DNA of 64,000 nt, from positions 1-64,000 of the forward strand of contig WHVA01000022.1 of assembly GCA_015179125.1 (NCBI GenBank), written 5' to 3'. Shown piece after piece: positions 10,871 to 21,190 of the stretch. The translations under genes were made by a program, and so were the position numbers. This DNA comes from Gautieria morchelliformis (Eukaryota; Basidiomycota; Agaricomycetes; Gomphales; Gomphaceae). The notes below the pieces were generated by a model. The model had not been told where the DNA came from. It saw only the letters and a program-made list of their open reading frames with translations, and ran no database searches. Each line of letters begins with the position of its first letter. Position 1 is the first letter of the stretch.

Positions 10871-11641
10871 ATATTTAGCATTCAAGGACATCAGAGTGGT
10901 ATTTGCTATGGAAATGCTGTCTAGTAGCTGGCTGAGCAAGTGGGACCACTTTGCGTGATGCTAGTCACATAGCGTTGCATCTCCTGGGAAATGTGACATT
11001 TTGAGCTGCGGAAGTGACCTCAATGCTAAAATATTTAATTCTCAACCAAAATATCTATAACTTGGTATAATTGTGTGTTATATTGATTCAAATTGGATTA
11101 TAAAAAGAGACTATGAAAATTGGTAGAACCTGAGAAATGCAACACATATTTTATTTTGGTGTTGCAACTCGCAGTACAACACTGTATATTCCCCAGTTCA
11201 ATTATCATACGTCCATCTTGTGCAAAACTTGACCTCACTGTGACTATCGTCTTGAGCCTTCTCCTGTATATTTCTATCTTTGACCAGAAGAAGACTTAGG
11301 CATCACTGGTGAGTTTTCATACTTCATCTTCGTTACCTTAGCCTTCGAATTATTTTCTGTGCTGTTGGCGAAGGGCTCTGAAGGAGCGCCTTCGCCGGCG
11401 AAAGGATTGTTGCTACTTAAACAACCTTTCCGTGCCACCTTGCACGTTACGTCGTCAAGTGCCATGGGCTATTCCGCTACGACTGTAGATAGGGTGAGCC
11501 CCGATCGGGCAGCCCTCTTATCTTCTGAACATTTATTGGTTCATCCTATTCGCCAAATGGCATACTTATTCGCACAAGCTATTCGGGCATTTGCTGTGTT
11601 CACTAATACACGATATTAACGCCTAAAAACCAATCTTGACA

Positions 11642-12000
11642 TGAACAACCTATGAGAAGGGAAAGAGCTACTCACCTGAACTTCTGCTGCATTGCCCACC
11701 CACTGCTCCATCTCCTCACATGACTCTCCCCAAAACTCAGGCTGAACCTTCAGCACTGTCTGTGTTCACTTGAGGATCGTTGAGGAAGTGGGAGTCACCA
11801 TAAGGGCTTGAATGCTTGGATGAGCCCCGTAGCCCCATGCTGCACAACCTTTTAAACAGAAGACGGAGCCATGCATGGACCACACAGCGAGATAGGGCCC
11901 AGGCCTCAGAGATCTCATTGGGGGACCCATTATGTCCTTATGCTTTTCCCCCCACACCATAACACTACGTCGTTGGACTCCAAAGCTAGGAGGGGGATAC
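11642..12000 (+). other. Ty3-A 3' region upstream of the 3' LTR, with polypurine tract
   Basis: Bases 11988-12000 (AGGAGGGGGATAC) directly precede the TGTCATGAC start of the 3' LTR and form the polypurine tract that primes plus-strand DNA synthesis in LTR elements. On the minus strand the same stretch carries a TTTAAAAG box and a short reading that leads into the antisense ORF remnant at 5294-5713. Confidence 0.7.
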
Positions 12001-12405
12001 TGTCATGACTCATTTATTCTAGTATCCACTTACCCCTATTTTCCCTTCCATCCTTCCATCTCTATGTTCGATCTGTTCGCTCTTCACCGAATCCGCCGAA
12101 TGACTATTCACTACTCACATCATTCTCCAGTAGTCACACCATCAAACATGATTGACATCCTCTAACCGGTGTGATGGTTCATCACTGGCCCCATCACCTC
12201 CCCAATTCAACCCCCTTTGGGTGTTCCTATGGCCAGAATGCATTCACAGGACGTTCTACCTGTAGATCATGTGGGATCAACCCAGCAGACCAGGATTCCA
12301 TGCAGGGTAACATGTATACAGGTCTGAAGGCATGTTTTCTTACATAGGTACCTTTGTCCTCTCTACCCCTGTTGTTTCATGTTCGCACTCCTCCTTTCCT
12401 CCATT

Positions 12406-12745
12406 CACTGGAGGCATGTAAAAATTGTCTGGTCTGAAAAACTGTTCAAAAAACTGTAAAGATATTCCAAAACTTTTTGGTGTTTTTAGTATAAAAAAAA
12501 CTTTGACAAAATTTTTGTTTTTGTTAGAATTTGTTGAGCAAGAAAATTGTAAAAAAGTTTAAAGTTTTTTGCAGGGTTTTTTATGTCTTTTTATAAGTTT
12601 CTTCGTGAAAACACAAAGAAACCCATAAAAAACGCTGAAAAAACTTTGAATTTTTTTACATAAAAAAACACTAAAAATATTTGGAAAATCTTTACAGTTT
12701 TTTCAATAGTTTTTCAGACAAGAAAACTTTTATATGCATGCAGTG
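12406..12745. mobile_element. 340-bp foldback element with CACTG ends
   Basis: Termini are CACTG...CAGTG with ATT on both sides (12403-12405, 12746-12748). The outer 65 bp or so of each end are imperfect inverted copies (CTGAAAAACTGTT... against CTGAAAAACTATT...), and the interior is A/T homopolymer-rich with further inverted similarity, so most of the element can fold. CACTG ends with a 3-bp duplication resemble CACTA/Plavaka or PIF-type elements. There is no coding capacity. Confidence 0.75.
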
Positions 12746-12994
12746 ATTGTATATGTGTTTCATCTATTTGTATCCTGACTGTGCACCCCTATCCAACCCT
12801 GACTCATGACTGCCTCTTTCCTATTCACTGATATCATGTGAGCATTGGGTATAAGTAGTTTACATTTGCATGTATATTCTGCAGTTCAATTATCATACAT
12901 CTATCTTGTGTAAAACTTGACCAGACTGTGACCATCATCTTAAGCCCTCTTGTCTTGACTACTATCTCTAACCAGAGCAGGGCTTGAGCACCGC

Positions 12995-13209
12995 TGTAAA
13001 GGATGTCAATCTTAGGACCTTGTATCACAAGGGCACTGCAGAACTTGACCAATGAGTGGTATTCTGAATGCTATGTAGTGACAGGTCAGAGTAAGATGCG
13101 ATGGGAACGGCTGGCCGGTTCCCACGCATAAACTATACAGTGGGTCCCTAAGGGGCCCACTGGGATTATGTAATAACTATTGTACATGTAGATACATAGG
13201 TTATTTACA
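12995..13209 (-). repeat. 3' LTR of Ty3-B (215 bp)
   Basis: Its ends are TGTAAA...TTTACA. It is followed on the plus strand by CCCTCCCCCTCTATAG, which on the element strand is the polypurine tract just upstream of the LTR. It differs from the 34224-34438 copy at five bases, suggesting an insertion that is not very recent. Confidence 0.9.
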
Positions 13210-13242
13210 CCCTCCCCCTCTATAGACAACTATAGGGGTCAA

Positions 13243-15230
13243 CTACGACTCATAGAGGTCATCCATAATGGAGTCCTCTAGAGTGGCCGATACGATGATG
13301 TCGTCATCGTACGGGGCCAGTGGAGCGTGTGACTCCTCCGGGGGCACCTCCGCATCATCGGTGGTGATTGGGTGAGGCTGGTTGCTCACCACTAGCGGCG
13401 GTATCCGCTTGGGTGATGAGGCCAGCGTCCTCGCGGAGCATGGCCTCAACGGCCGGGTCCTCAGTCTGAGGAGGGGGTCGGAAGCGCGCCAGCTCTTGGT
13501 CGAGCTGAGCGTGAGTGAGGGTTCGCGGCACCGCGGCCCTCACATGGCTGGTCTCGAGGACCTTTTGTTGGCCCTCGCGGGCGGCAGCACTGAATGCCAC
13601 GCCGGTGATGCTGCGTTGAACATAGTGTTCAATGCGTGCCACTCACTCGCGAGTGACCCTCGCGTAGCGGGCCAACCATCTCGTGATCTCGGCGAGGGGG
13701 ATGTCGGGGCCGGCTCGGCCCCCACAGGGAATGGGCCCGTGATGGAGAGCCGCAGGGTGGTGCTCTGAGGCGTCAGCACTTCCCTGGCATCAACGAGGCT
13801 TGACCATTGGTCTGTCGAGCCGAATAGGTTGAGTAGCCTCGCCTTGAGAGGTGATGCAACCCCTTTGACCTGGGGCGCAAGGGCCTTCAACCACATCCAG
13901 ATGTCCACGTCGTCTAGGTTGAAGGTGCCATCCGCGTTGTCACGGATGGCTGATGGCATTCCTTCAGGGTTATGTATCCAACCCTTTAGGATGGCCGCGA
14001 TATCGTGCCGGGTACCGCCCGCTATCACGAGACAATCCCTTTTGGGATTGCGAGCGCGTTGTTTGTGCTCGATGCGTTTAAATACGCCGATCATCTCGTG
14101 CGTATGTGCGACTGTGGCGTTTCTTTTGCCCGCGCTAGGAGTTCAACAAAGCGTGGGTCATCAAGCGGGCAGACGTCGTACCATTGAGTATGACGCTGTT
14201 GGGCCTTCCCTACTGGCCATGGTAGGAGGCCCGTCTCAGAGATCGGTGGATCTCCGAATGGGCTGAGCATCCCCTCCCCTGGGTAGGGAGGGTGAACTGT
14301 CCCCGCCGGTGGAGGCAGGGCTACGCCAGGCCCGATGTACTGGGCCTCAACCTGTGCTATCCGCCGTTGAAGGGCGGGGTCGTTGACAGTGTGCGACGAT
14401 GACGCCGCTAGGTAAGCGCTAATCGCGCTTTCCCTCGCAATGGCTAGCCCATTGACGGTGTTGGGGGTGCCGCGCAATTTCTTGCGCTTTTTCTTTGGCT
14501 GCTCTGCCAGCCGCTGTGCCCTTTCCGGGTCATACGTCTTCCAGACGAACGAGTCTGACTCCCATCCTTCTGGGACGCCATACGCAGAGTCGGAAGGCGC
14601 ACTATGCCCTTCCATCATTGTCGTCATCGGGGTCGGCGCCGACAATCGGGACGCTAGCCCCGATGTTGCGCATGCCGGCAAAGGTGCTGTCGCGCGAAGT
14701 GATGATGGCCTGGCCACTGGGTCCGTGGCCGGGTCATGTCACGGCCTTTTTGAGGCAACGTGGGCCAGGGTAACCTGGAGCTGGGCTGCGCTCAGCTGCT
14801 GCTCCAGTTCCTTGATCTTGGCACGCTCGGTTTCGAGCGCATCGTTGCGGTCTTCGACCGCACATTCCAACTCCTTGACCTCTTTTTTGAGGTCGTGGAT
14901 GTCCCGGAGGAGCTCTTCTCATGCATCACACGCAATGCCCCTTGGGAGCCATCCCCAGGCTGCATCGACGGCATCGCCAATGTCTTCGTCCCGCAATTTG
15001 ACCTTGTGGGTGCCTGTCGTGGCCCTTAAGTGTGTGGCGTAGTCCGCGCACGTTGCGCAATCGTCCGGGTGGACGATGGCGAGGGCGTCCTCCCATCCCA
15101 TGATCATCCAGTGCTCCTTGTCTACTGGAGCGCGGAGAATATCTGCGGCCCCCTGTCTCGGGGCCATTGCTCGTGTTGTGGACGTTGATGGATCAACGTC
15201 CATCCCATCTTTGGGGGGCATCATCTTCAT
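13243..15230 (-). pseudogene. 3' accessory ORF of Ty3-B (sense strand), coiled-coil and alpha-helical protein
   Basis: Minus-strand readings tile this stretch: 15230-14919 (MDVDPSTSTTR, EHWMIMGWEDALAIVHPDD), then a coiled-coil heptad stretch at 14930-14760, then 14717-14091 (DSFVWKTYDPERAQRLAEQPKKKRKK), 14094-13540 (MIGVFKRIEH, GWIHNPEGMPSAIRD, LDDVDIWMWLKAL) and 13642-13355. Stops and frame changes separate them. The pattern of a short N-terminal part, a coiled coil, then a domain with NPEGMP...DVDIWMW resembles a protein found widely in Agaricomycete genomes; I know of no assigned function. It sits between the chromodomain tail and the polypurine tract. Function unknown; family resemblance is from memory. 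Confidence 0.55.
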
Positions 15231-15343
15231 GGGGATGATGGTGGTTAGCTTCCAAGAAGCGATGCGCCCTCAGAAAGATCCGAGGTGAAAATTTAACCGC
15301 ACCGTGGCCAGCACGTCACGTGGTCTGCACATGACAGATGCGT

Positions 15344-15465
15344 CTAGCGGCGTCTGGGGAGGTCGCGTGGCTTGCTCACCCCCTGAAGCTCTAGATAGCT
15401 ATCTAGGGCTTCAAGGTCCTTGCAGGACGACATGGGTTCCCATGTCACGTCGCCTAGGGTCCAAC
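15344..15465 (-). pseudogene. Chromodomain tail of Ty3-B pol
   Basis: On the minus strand, right after the Ty3-D LTR, the sequence reads WTLGDVTWEPMSSCKDLEALDSYLELQG and on to LPRRR and a stop. DVTWEP followed by a leucine-rich helix is the end of a chromodomain. It is the only trace of the integrase C-terminus of Ty3-B; the core is missing from the window. Bases 15231-15343 are noncoding. Confidence 0.7.
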
Positions 15466-16154
15466 TGTTACGTATCGAGATTTCCGCTAAGTCGGAACTG
15501 GAAAGGACAGCGGCTTCAACTTGTAGGTTGCGCCCCCAATGAACTATCATCCTAAGTATTTCGGAACTGAGTCAGAAGTCGGAAAGTACTGAACCAAAGG
15601 TTTGGTCGGAACTTGAGCTGGAACTGAGGCGGAAGGCGAAAGACGGAAGGCGGAGAGACTGAGATCTTGCTAGACTCGCTGTGCTAAGAACAGGAGATGG
15701 AGCGAAGGAAATCAAGTATGGAAGGCGATTATCTGATTGCAGAATAACAGACATACATGAGGGGGGTTTTATACAAAGAGCTGAGACAACAGGTAATGAT
15801 ATGGTACTAAGCAAAATCCAGGGGAAGCGGAAGTCGAGTAGACAATGCATGGGAACTAACTATTGGGAACAATGGGACTACAAGGAGGGTTCAGGGTAGG
15901 GTAGAACAATGGCAAAGAACAAGGGGTCAGAAAACATATCTGACAACGAACACAAGGAGGGTCGGACATATGGTCTTGATGAACGGTAAGGTGGGTCCGG
16001 TGGGTCCGAGTAATAGAGTCGAAAGAACAAGGGAAATGTACAAGGGGCGGAATGTCGGAAATATTGGAGGGGCGGAATGTGTTGTGGAAATATCGTAGGG
16101 CCAGAAGGTATTGCAGAACTGAGGGTCGGAAGTCGGAAATGAATGGTCGTAACA
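15466..16154 (-). repeat. 3' LTR of Ty3-D (689 bp)
   Basis: It starts TGTTACGTATCGAG and ends GGTCGTAACA (TGTTAC...GTAACA inverted ends), followed by a pyrimidine-rich tract. No second copy lies in the window, so the exact length rests on the terminal motifs and the polypurine tract. The plus-strand flank at 15465 is the chromodomain tail of Ty3-B, so Ty3-D inserted into that coding sequence. Confidence 0.75.
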
Positions 16155-16240
16155 GTATCTCCCTTCTAAGGTCGAGCCCCGCGAGACCACAAGTCAGATC
16201 ACGTGACCTGTGAACAAACGCGTCTTCATCCTTATCCATT
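16155..16240 (-). promoter_or_regulatory. Polypurine tract of Ty3-D and 5' leader of the antisense ORF
   Basis: Bases 16155-16167, complement AGAAGGGAGATAC, abut the LTR start and match in form the tract of Ty3-A (GGGGGATAC). The remaining bases lie directly upstream of the plus-strand ATG at 16241, so any promoter for that ORF must lie here or in the LTR. Confidence 0.65.
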
Positions 16241-17476
16241 ATGAGCTCCCAACCCGACCTTAGTAAAATGTCCAGCGCTGAAATGGAGAAGTATTTCGAC
16301 GACCTTCTCGCGCAGAAGAAGCAGGCTGAAAAACAGGCGGCCGAGGAAGCTGCGCGGAAAGAGAAGGAGCGACTGGAGGAGGAGCGCAAGGAGAAAGAGC
16401 GCAAGGAACTGGAGCGTCGGGAACAGGAGCGGAAGGAGAAGGAGGAGCGTGACCGTAAACGTCGCGAGGAGGAGTCGCGTGTCCGCGAAGAACAGCGGAA
16501 ACGGGACGCGGCCAAAAAAGCTGTGGAAGACAATGCCGCGGCGGAGAAGGCGGGAAAATCCCGGGTGAGTCGGAAAGGTTCTGCGCGTAGTCCCGAGACT
16601 GACAGAAAAACTTGCCAGAAGGTTGTCGATTCCGAATCAGAACCGGAATTGGAAGACACAGCGGAAAGTACGCCGTCCCCTGAGGGGAAGGGGAAGCACA
16701 AGGAAGTAGTTCCTGTGCTGAACCTTGTGGCGGATCGGAAAAGGAGGGCGGACGAATTCCAACAGGCCAGGAAGAACAAGATGGCCCGCATCATCGACCT
16801 TCGGGAGTTGGGACCGGAGAATCCTGCAACCCAAAAATGGAAGACGAGGGATGGGGAAGAAGAAAAGGCACCCTGCGACACATGCGAGGTGAAGGGACTT
16901 GAGTGCATATGGTCGGAGAGTCCGTGGGAAACCGCCTGTGAACGGTGCCGTGACAAGAAGAAGAGGTGCGTCGTGGACGGATGTTCCGCAAGGGTGGAGT
17001 GGAAAAGGTGAAAGGTCGAGACCGAGGGGCCTGAAACCCCTAAGTCAAAACCAGGACCGAGCGGGAAAAGGGCCGCAGAAGGCTTTCCTGTGACCGGGCA
17101 GTCGGAAACAGCGGCGCTTAATCGCTTCACCATGGCGTCGCCCTTGCTCGATATCGCCGAGTCGTTGAGGGGTATCCGGAAAACACAACGCGGGATCCGG
17201 AACATTCTGCTGGAAATGGCGGAAGTCCAACGACATCAGGTGTTGTCGTTCCAAAATCAGATGACTGTTATGTCGACGGTTTTGGAACAGCTGAAGCGGG
17301 AGTTCTGGTGGCGGAACGATTTGTTCCGGGACCAAATGGGGTTGCAAATGGAAGAGCAGGAGAATGGGGTGGGAACGAGGGTGGAGACAGAGTTGGCCAA
17401 CGTGGAAATAGGCCATGCGGAAGAAGGTCCGGGAGTGGAGAACGAGGGTGAGGGGGAAACGATGAGGGAGGATTAG
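16241..17476 (+). CDS. Antisense Zn-cluster and coiled-coil protein carried by Ty3-D
   Basis: One reading frame of 411 codons runs from ATG 16241 to the TAG at 17474-17476, broken only by a TGA at 17009-17011. Residues 1-110 form a highly charged coiled coil (repeats of KEKER/EERK). Residues about 210-245 carry a Cys array C-x2-C-x6-C-x10-C-x2-C-x6-C-x4-C, including ERCRDKKKRC, like fungal zinc-cluster DNA-binding motifs. After the TGA the frame continues through a linker to a helical part at about 300-375 (LLDIAESLRGIRKTQRGI) and an acidic tail. It lies between the pol stop and the polypurine tract, on the strand opposite to the retroelement genes. Nucleic-acid binding is plausible, but its role is unknown. 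Taken as two shorter proteins, the parts would be 16241-17011 and 17090-17476. Confidence 0.75.
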
Positions 17477-17605
17477 GTGTCGAAAGACTTGTAGATAATT
17501 TCTTGAAGTGTCGGAAAATATAGTAATGGAAAATTAATCGGATTTTTGACAATTGACTTGAGAACTGTAAGAACCAATGGGTGTCGGAAATGAGGTCGGA
17601 AATGA
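17477..17605. other. Spacer between Ty3-D pol and the antisense ORF
   Basis: About 130 bp with no ORF. The two genes converge here (pol ends at 17606 on the minus strand, the antisense ORF ends at 17476), so their transcripts would overlap tail to tail. Confidence 0.6.
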
Positions 17606-20600
17606 CTAGGGCGCGGAAATGGGGCCAGGCTTATCAGGATATGACTTGTGGAAATCAGTGATGAGGTCAGAGGCATGGTCTAGTTCCGTGGCGGAAATCC
17701 ACGAGGTCTCTTCGTCGGTGTTTTCATAGCCTGCCCACTTGACTAGGTACTGGAGTTGGCAGCGGTATCGTCTGTCGAGCTTGGAGTTGAGAATTTCCGA
17801 GATCTCATATTCCGGTTCTCCATCGATGATCACTGGCGGAGGCGGAGGTTGTTCTCGATTTGGAATTGTATTCGGAACTGCTGGCTCAAGCATAGAGACA
17901 TGGAATACCGGATGTACTGCACGCATATTGTCAGGAAGTCTGAGAGTGAAAGAACGACTGCCGGCCTTCGCGATGATCTCGTAAGGGCCAAGGTATTTTT
18001 CAGAGAGCTTCTTCGAGGGGCGAGTAGTGCGGAAGTTTTCAGCTTTGACAAAGACTTTGTCGCCAATCTCGAATGCCGGTTGCGGAAGGCGTTTCCGATC
18101 GGCGGAAGTTTGGTATCTCTTTTGTGCAGCGGAAATGTTCTCTCAGAGGTGCTGGTGAAGGTCGTCAAGTTCCACAACGAAGTCTTGGGCTCTTGCAGAG
18201 GCGAGGTCACATTCAGGGTGGATGGCGAGATTCGGGTGGTAGCCCTTGTTGGCATAAAAGGGTGAAATTCCGGTGGTGGCGGAAGGTGCATTGTTGTAGG
18301 CAAATTCCGCGAGTGGAAGAAGGTCGGACCAATTGCTATGTTGGTGGTTGCAATAGACGCGGAGATACTGTTCAAGGGTCTGATTAGTACGTTCCGTTTG
18401 TCCATCTCCTTCGGGATGATAACTGGAAGTGAAGTGGAGCTTCATGTCGACAGCCTTGCCGAGTGTGCGGAAAAAGGAGGACACGAATTCTGAGCCACAG
18501 TTGGAAGTGACATGGGAAGGAATTCCATGCTTGGAAAAGACGTGGAGCACGAAGAGTTATGCGAGTTGGGCAGAAGTGATGGTGTCGTAGGTCAGAATAA
18601 AGATGGACTGCTTTGTAAGGCGGTCAACAATCACTAGAATGGTATCATAGCCAGATGACTTAGGAAGCTTCTCAATGAAATCCATGGATATTGAATTCCA
18701 CGGTTGTTCTGGGATCGGAAGTTGCTTCAAGAGGCCGTAGGGTTTGTGACGTTGGGGCTTGGCGCGCATACAGGTGGTGCATGACTTGCAGTAGTCTTGG
18801 ACCATCGTGCGGAGAAGAGGCCAAGTGTAGGTACGTCGGATTATGTCGAGGGTTTTGTTCTGGCCTTGGTGTCCTGAGAGCGGATGATCGTGGCTTTGCT
18901 GGAGTACGCGAAGTCGTAGATAGTTGGTATCTGGAACGTAAATCCGGGACTTGTACCGGAGAAATCCGTCGGAATCAAGGGACCATCCAGGACTGGTGGG
19001 GTCATCGAGGTGGGCTGCGGAGATGGGGTCGGAACAGAGTGCGGAACGGATGTCGGAATGGAGAGACTCGGTGTCCATAATGATTGAGGCGCGGAGTAGC
19101 GGAAACTGCAATGCTGTGGCACGCAGGGACGATGCCAGTTGCTCAGTGGAGAATACTGGGCGGAAATTGTGCGGATTAACGCTGGCATAGTCGCTACTTC
19201 CCTCTTTTGGGTAGACGTCCCAACGTCTAGTGAGTGCGTCGGGTTTTGCTCCGAGCTTTCCGGGGCGGAAGCGGATCACCATGTTGCACTGTGAGAGGTA
19301 TTCAGTCCAGCGGACTTGACGGCGAGTCAAAATCTTAGTAGTTGCAAAATACTCAAGGTTCTTATGATCCGTTACAACGTCGATCGGATAGGTTGGACCT
19401 TCGAGGTAGTGTCTCCAAATTTTGAAGGCTTCGAAAATCGCAAGTAGTTCCTTATCGTGGACGTCGTAGTTGAGTTCCGGGGTGGAAAAGGTGCGGGAAT
19501 GAAAGGCGATCGGATGAATTTCTCCGTCGTCGGGGGAAATGATGGAAAGAATGGTGGCTAGCGCGTAGTCGGAAGCGTCGGTTTCGAGTACAAGGTGGGC
19601 ATCAGGAATCCAGAAACCGAGTATGGGAGCCATCGTGAAGGCCGATTTGAGGTCTTCAAATGCGGAACGGCATTCCGGAGTGAAATTCCATGGGGCACCC
19701 TTCCTGGTGAGACGTGTGAGCGGAACAGTAATGTTGGAAAAATTATAAATGAAACGTCGGTAAAAATTGGCGAAGCCAAGGAAAGACTGCACATCCTTAA
19801 CACGTCGGGGTTCCGGCCATTCTTGAATTGCCTTGACCTTGTCCTCTGCCATGGTAAGACCCGTTGGAGAGAGGATGTAGCCGAGGTATTCGACCGTGTC
19901 GCGATGCCATTCGCATTTCTCTGCTTTTGCGTAGAGATGGTGTTTGCGTAGACGGCGGAGTACTTCGCGGACATGTTCCCGATGTTTTTCCGGTGTATCA
20001 GAATAGATGAGGATGTCGTCAATGTAGACTAGGACGCATACGTCGAGGAGGTCGGAAAATACGTCGTTCATGAATCGCTGAAAAGCGGCGGGAGCATTGG
20101 TTAGACCAAAAGGCATGACAACCCACTCAAAAGCACCGTAGCGGGTGCAGAAAGTGGTTTTCCACTTGTCACCTTCGTGGATGCGGACAAGGTGATAAGC
20201 GTGCCGGAGGTCAATTTTGGTGTAGATCTTCGCCCTATGGGGAGTGTCGAGTAGATCGGAAATGCGTGGAAGCGGATATTTGTCCTTTTTAGTGAGGGCA
20301 TTGAGTCCGCGGAAATCGACGCAGAGGCGGAGAGATCCATCCTTCTTCTTGACGAAAAGGACCGGAGCGCCATGCGGAGACAGCAAAGGGCGGATGAAGC
20401 CCATGTTGAGATGTTCATCGACGAACTCGTGGAGAGTTAGGAGTTCACTTTGCGAAAGGGAGTAGATTGGTCCAAGGGGAGGAGATGCTCCTTCTTCCAA
20501 ATCTATCTTCAAATCGTAAGGTCGATGTTCAGCTGGTTTATCGGCTTTGGCCTTGTTGAACACGTCCGGGAAGTCACGATATTCTTCCGGAACTGAGCTC

Positions 20601-20830
20601 ATGTCGACCAGAGCGGAAGTCGAGGCGGAACGAGCCTTGACTGAAGCCGAGTCGGAAAGGTGAAGCTGGAACACGGTTGTGTCTTCTTGCCGTTGCAATA
20701 CGCGGAAAGCAGTGGCGGAAACGAGCGCGATTCGAGGAGCTTCGAGGGACGGAGGTGCTAAAGCGGGACCGTGAGTGCGGAACTGAATCCACAAGCGGAG
20801 TTGCAGAAGAGGCCTGAGCCATCTTTGCGG
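17606..20830 (-). pseudogene. Ty3-D pol: RT, RNase H, integrase, chromodomain
   Basis: The main reading 20794-18557 gives RT (LFVKKKDGSLRLCVDFRGLN, FGLTNAPAAFQ, catalytic YIDD at about residues 257-260), RNase H (ETDASDYAL, DKELLAIFEAF, DHKNLEYF), the integrase HHCC finger and the first core Asp (SMDFIEKLPKS). The same frame continues after a TAA at 18557 and a TGA at 18143 to the GPY/F module and chromodomain (EYEISEIL...YLVKWAGY...SWI), ending at 17606. Two points show loss of function: the stops, and the second integrase motif, normally SDRGSEF, reads SNCGSEF, so the catalytic Asp is Asn. Both changes fit CpG transitions. A frame change links it to the protease upstream. Confidence 0.9.
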
Positions 20831-21190
20831 ACGATGTCGGAATAGACGGAAGTTGATCCGGGGTACGGAACTGTATTTGACCCAATGCCCAGTTAATCGA
20901 CGGATTATATCGGGTGAGCCAATTGTGTCCTAGTACAACGGAACAGCTAGCATCTAGCGGAGTAACGTAAAACGTAACTTCATGGTTGTCCCCAGTAGCG
21001 AAATGGATAGACAGGTCCACGACTTGGGAAATTGCCGTGTTGGAAGACCCGTCGAAAAGGCGGAGCGGAATTGTCGGAATGTTGCGGGTCGGAAGTTTAT
21101 GTTTCAAAACAAAGTCGGAATCGAGGAAACAATGAGTCGAACCGGAGTCGATCAATGCGGTAAACGGGGGTGCGGAAATGGCTCCTGATC
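20831..21190 (-). pseudogene. Ty3-D retropepsin domain
   Basis: The reading PPFTALIDSGSTHCFLD carries the DSG active-site triad of a retroviral-type aspartic protease, followed by SCSVVLGHNWLTRYNP (flap and hydrophobic-G region). It is fused in frame, at about 21180-21190, to the middle of the Ty3-C RT, so a single open frame (21878-20574) reads RT then protease, the reverse of the normal order. Downstream a one-base frame change leads into the Ty3-D RT. Confidence 0.85.

Larger units (their letters stand above)
7422..11184 (+). mobile_element. pogo/Tc1-mariner-type DNA transposon with TA target duplication
   Basis: Terminal inverted repeats of about 28 bp begin CAGCGTTGTACTGCG on the left; the right end is the complement of CAGTGTTGTACTGCG, with one mismatch. 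TA precedes 7422 and follows 11184, and removing the element rebuilds the uninterrupted LTR sequence GCATGTATATTCC. CAG ends, TA duplication and a DDE_1-type transposase fit the pogo/Tigger branch. The element holds the transposase remnant (about 7850-9585) and, just after its stop codon, solo LTR alpha-3 (9598-10870). The 7450-7850 and 10876-11160 parts look noncoding. Confidence 0.9.
6672..11641 (+). repeat. Solo LTR alpha-2, split by a pogo-type transposon
   Basis: It starts TGTCATGACCCG and ends CCAATCTTGACA, the same orientation as the Ty3-A 3' LTR. Flanks are CGAAC (6667-6671) and TGAAC (11642-11646). The LTR is interrupted exactly between 7421 and 11185, and the two halves (6672-7421 and 11185-11641) match continuous copies such as 55879-58174. 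A sense TATA box (GATATAAGTAG) lies near 7395. Confidence 0.85.
15466..21190 (-). mobile_element. Ty3-D, chromovirus 3' part (PR to 3' LTR), 5' end lost
   Basis: From right to left on the minus strand: retropepsin (about 21190-20830), RT-RH-IN-chromodomain (20794-17606), an antisense ORF (plus strand 16241-17476), polypurine tract (GTATCTCCCTTCT on the plus strand at 16155-16167) and 3' LTR (15466-16154). There is no gag and no 5' LTR: the element is fused within its protease to the RT of Ty3-C. The GGAA-rich base pattern across the LTR and internal region (cggaa repeated) is unlike its neighbours and marks its extent. Confidence 0.85.

Noticed and set aside
14440-15042. 200-codon plus-strand ORF opposite the Ty3-B 3' ORF
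   Set aside because: GC-rich antisense shadow; the minus strand carries the continuous protein features (coiled coil, conserved-looking motifs).
15856-17205. 449-codon minus-strand ORF opposite the Zn-cluster gene
   Set aside because: Ser/Arg/Phe-rich complement of the coiled-coil codons; no domain, and the plus strand has the Cys array.
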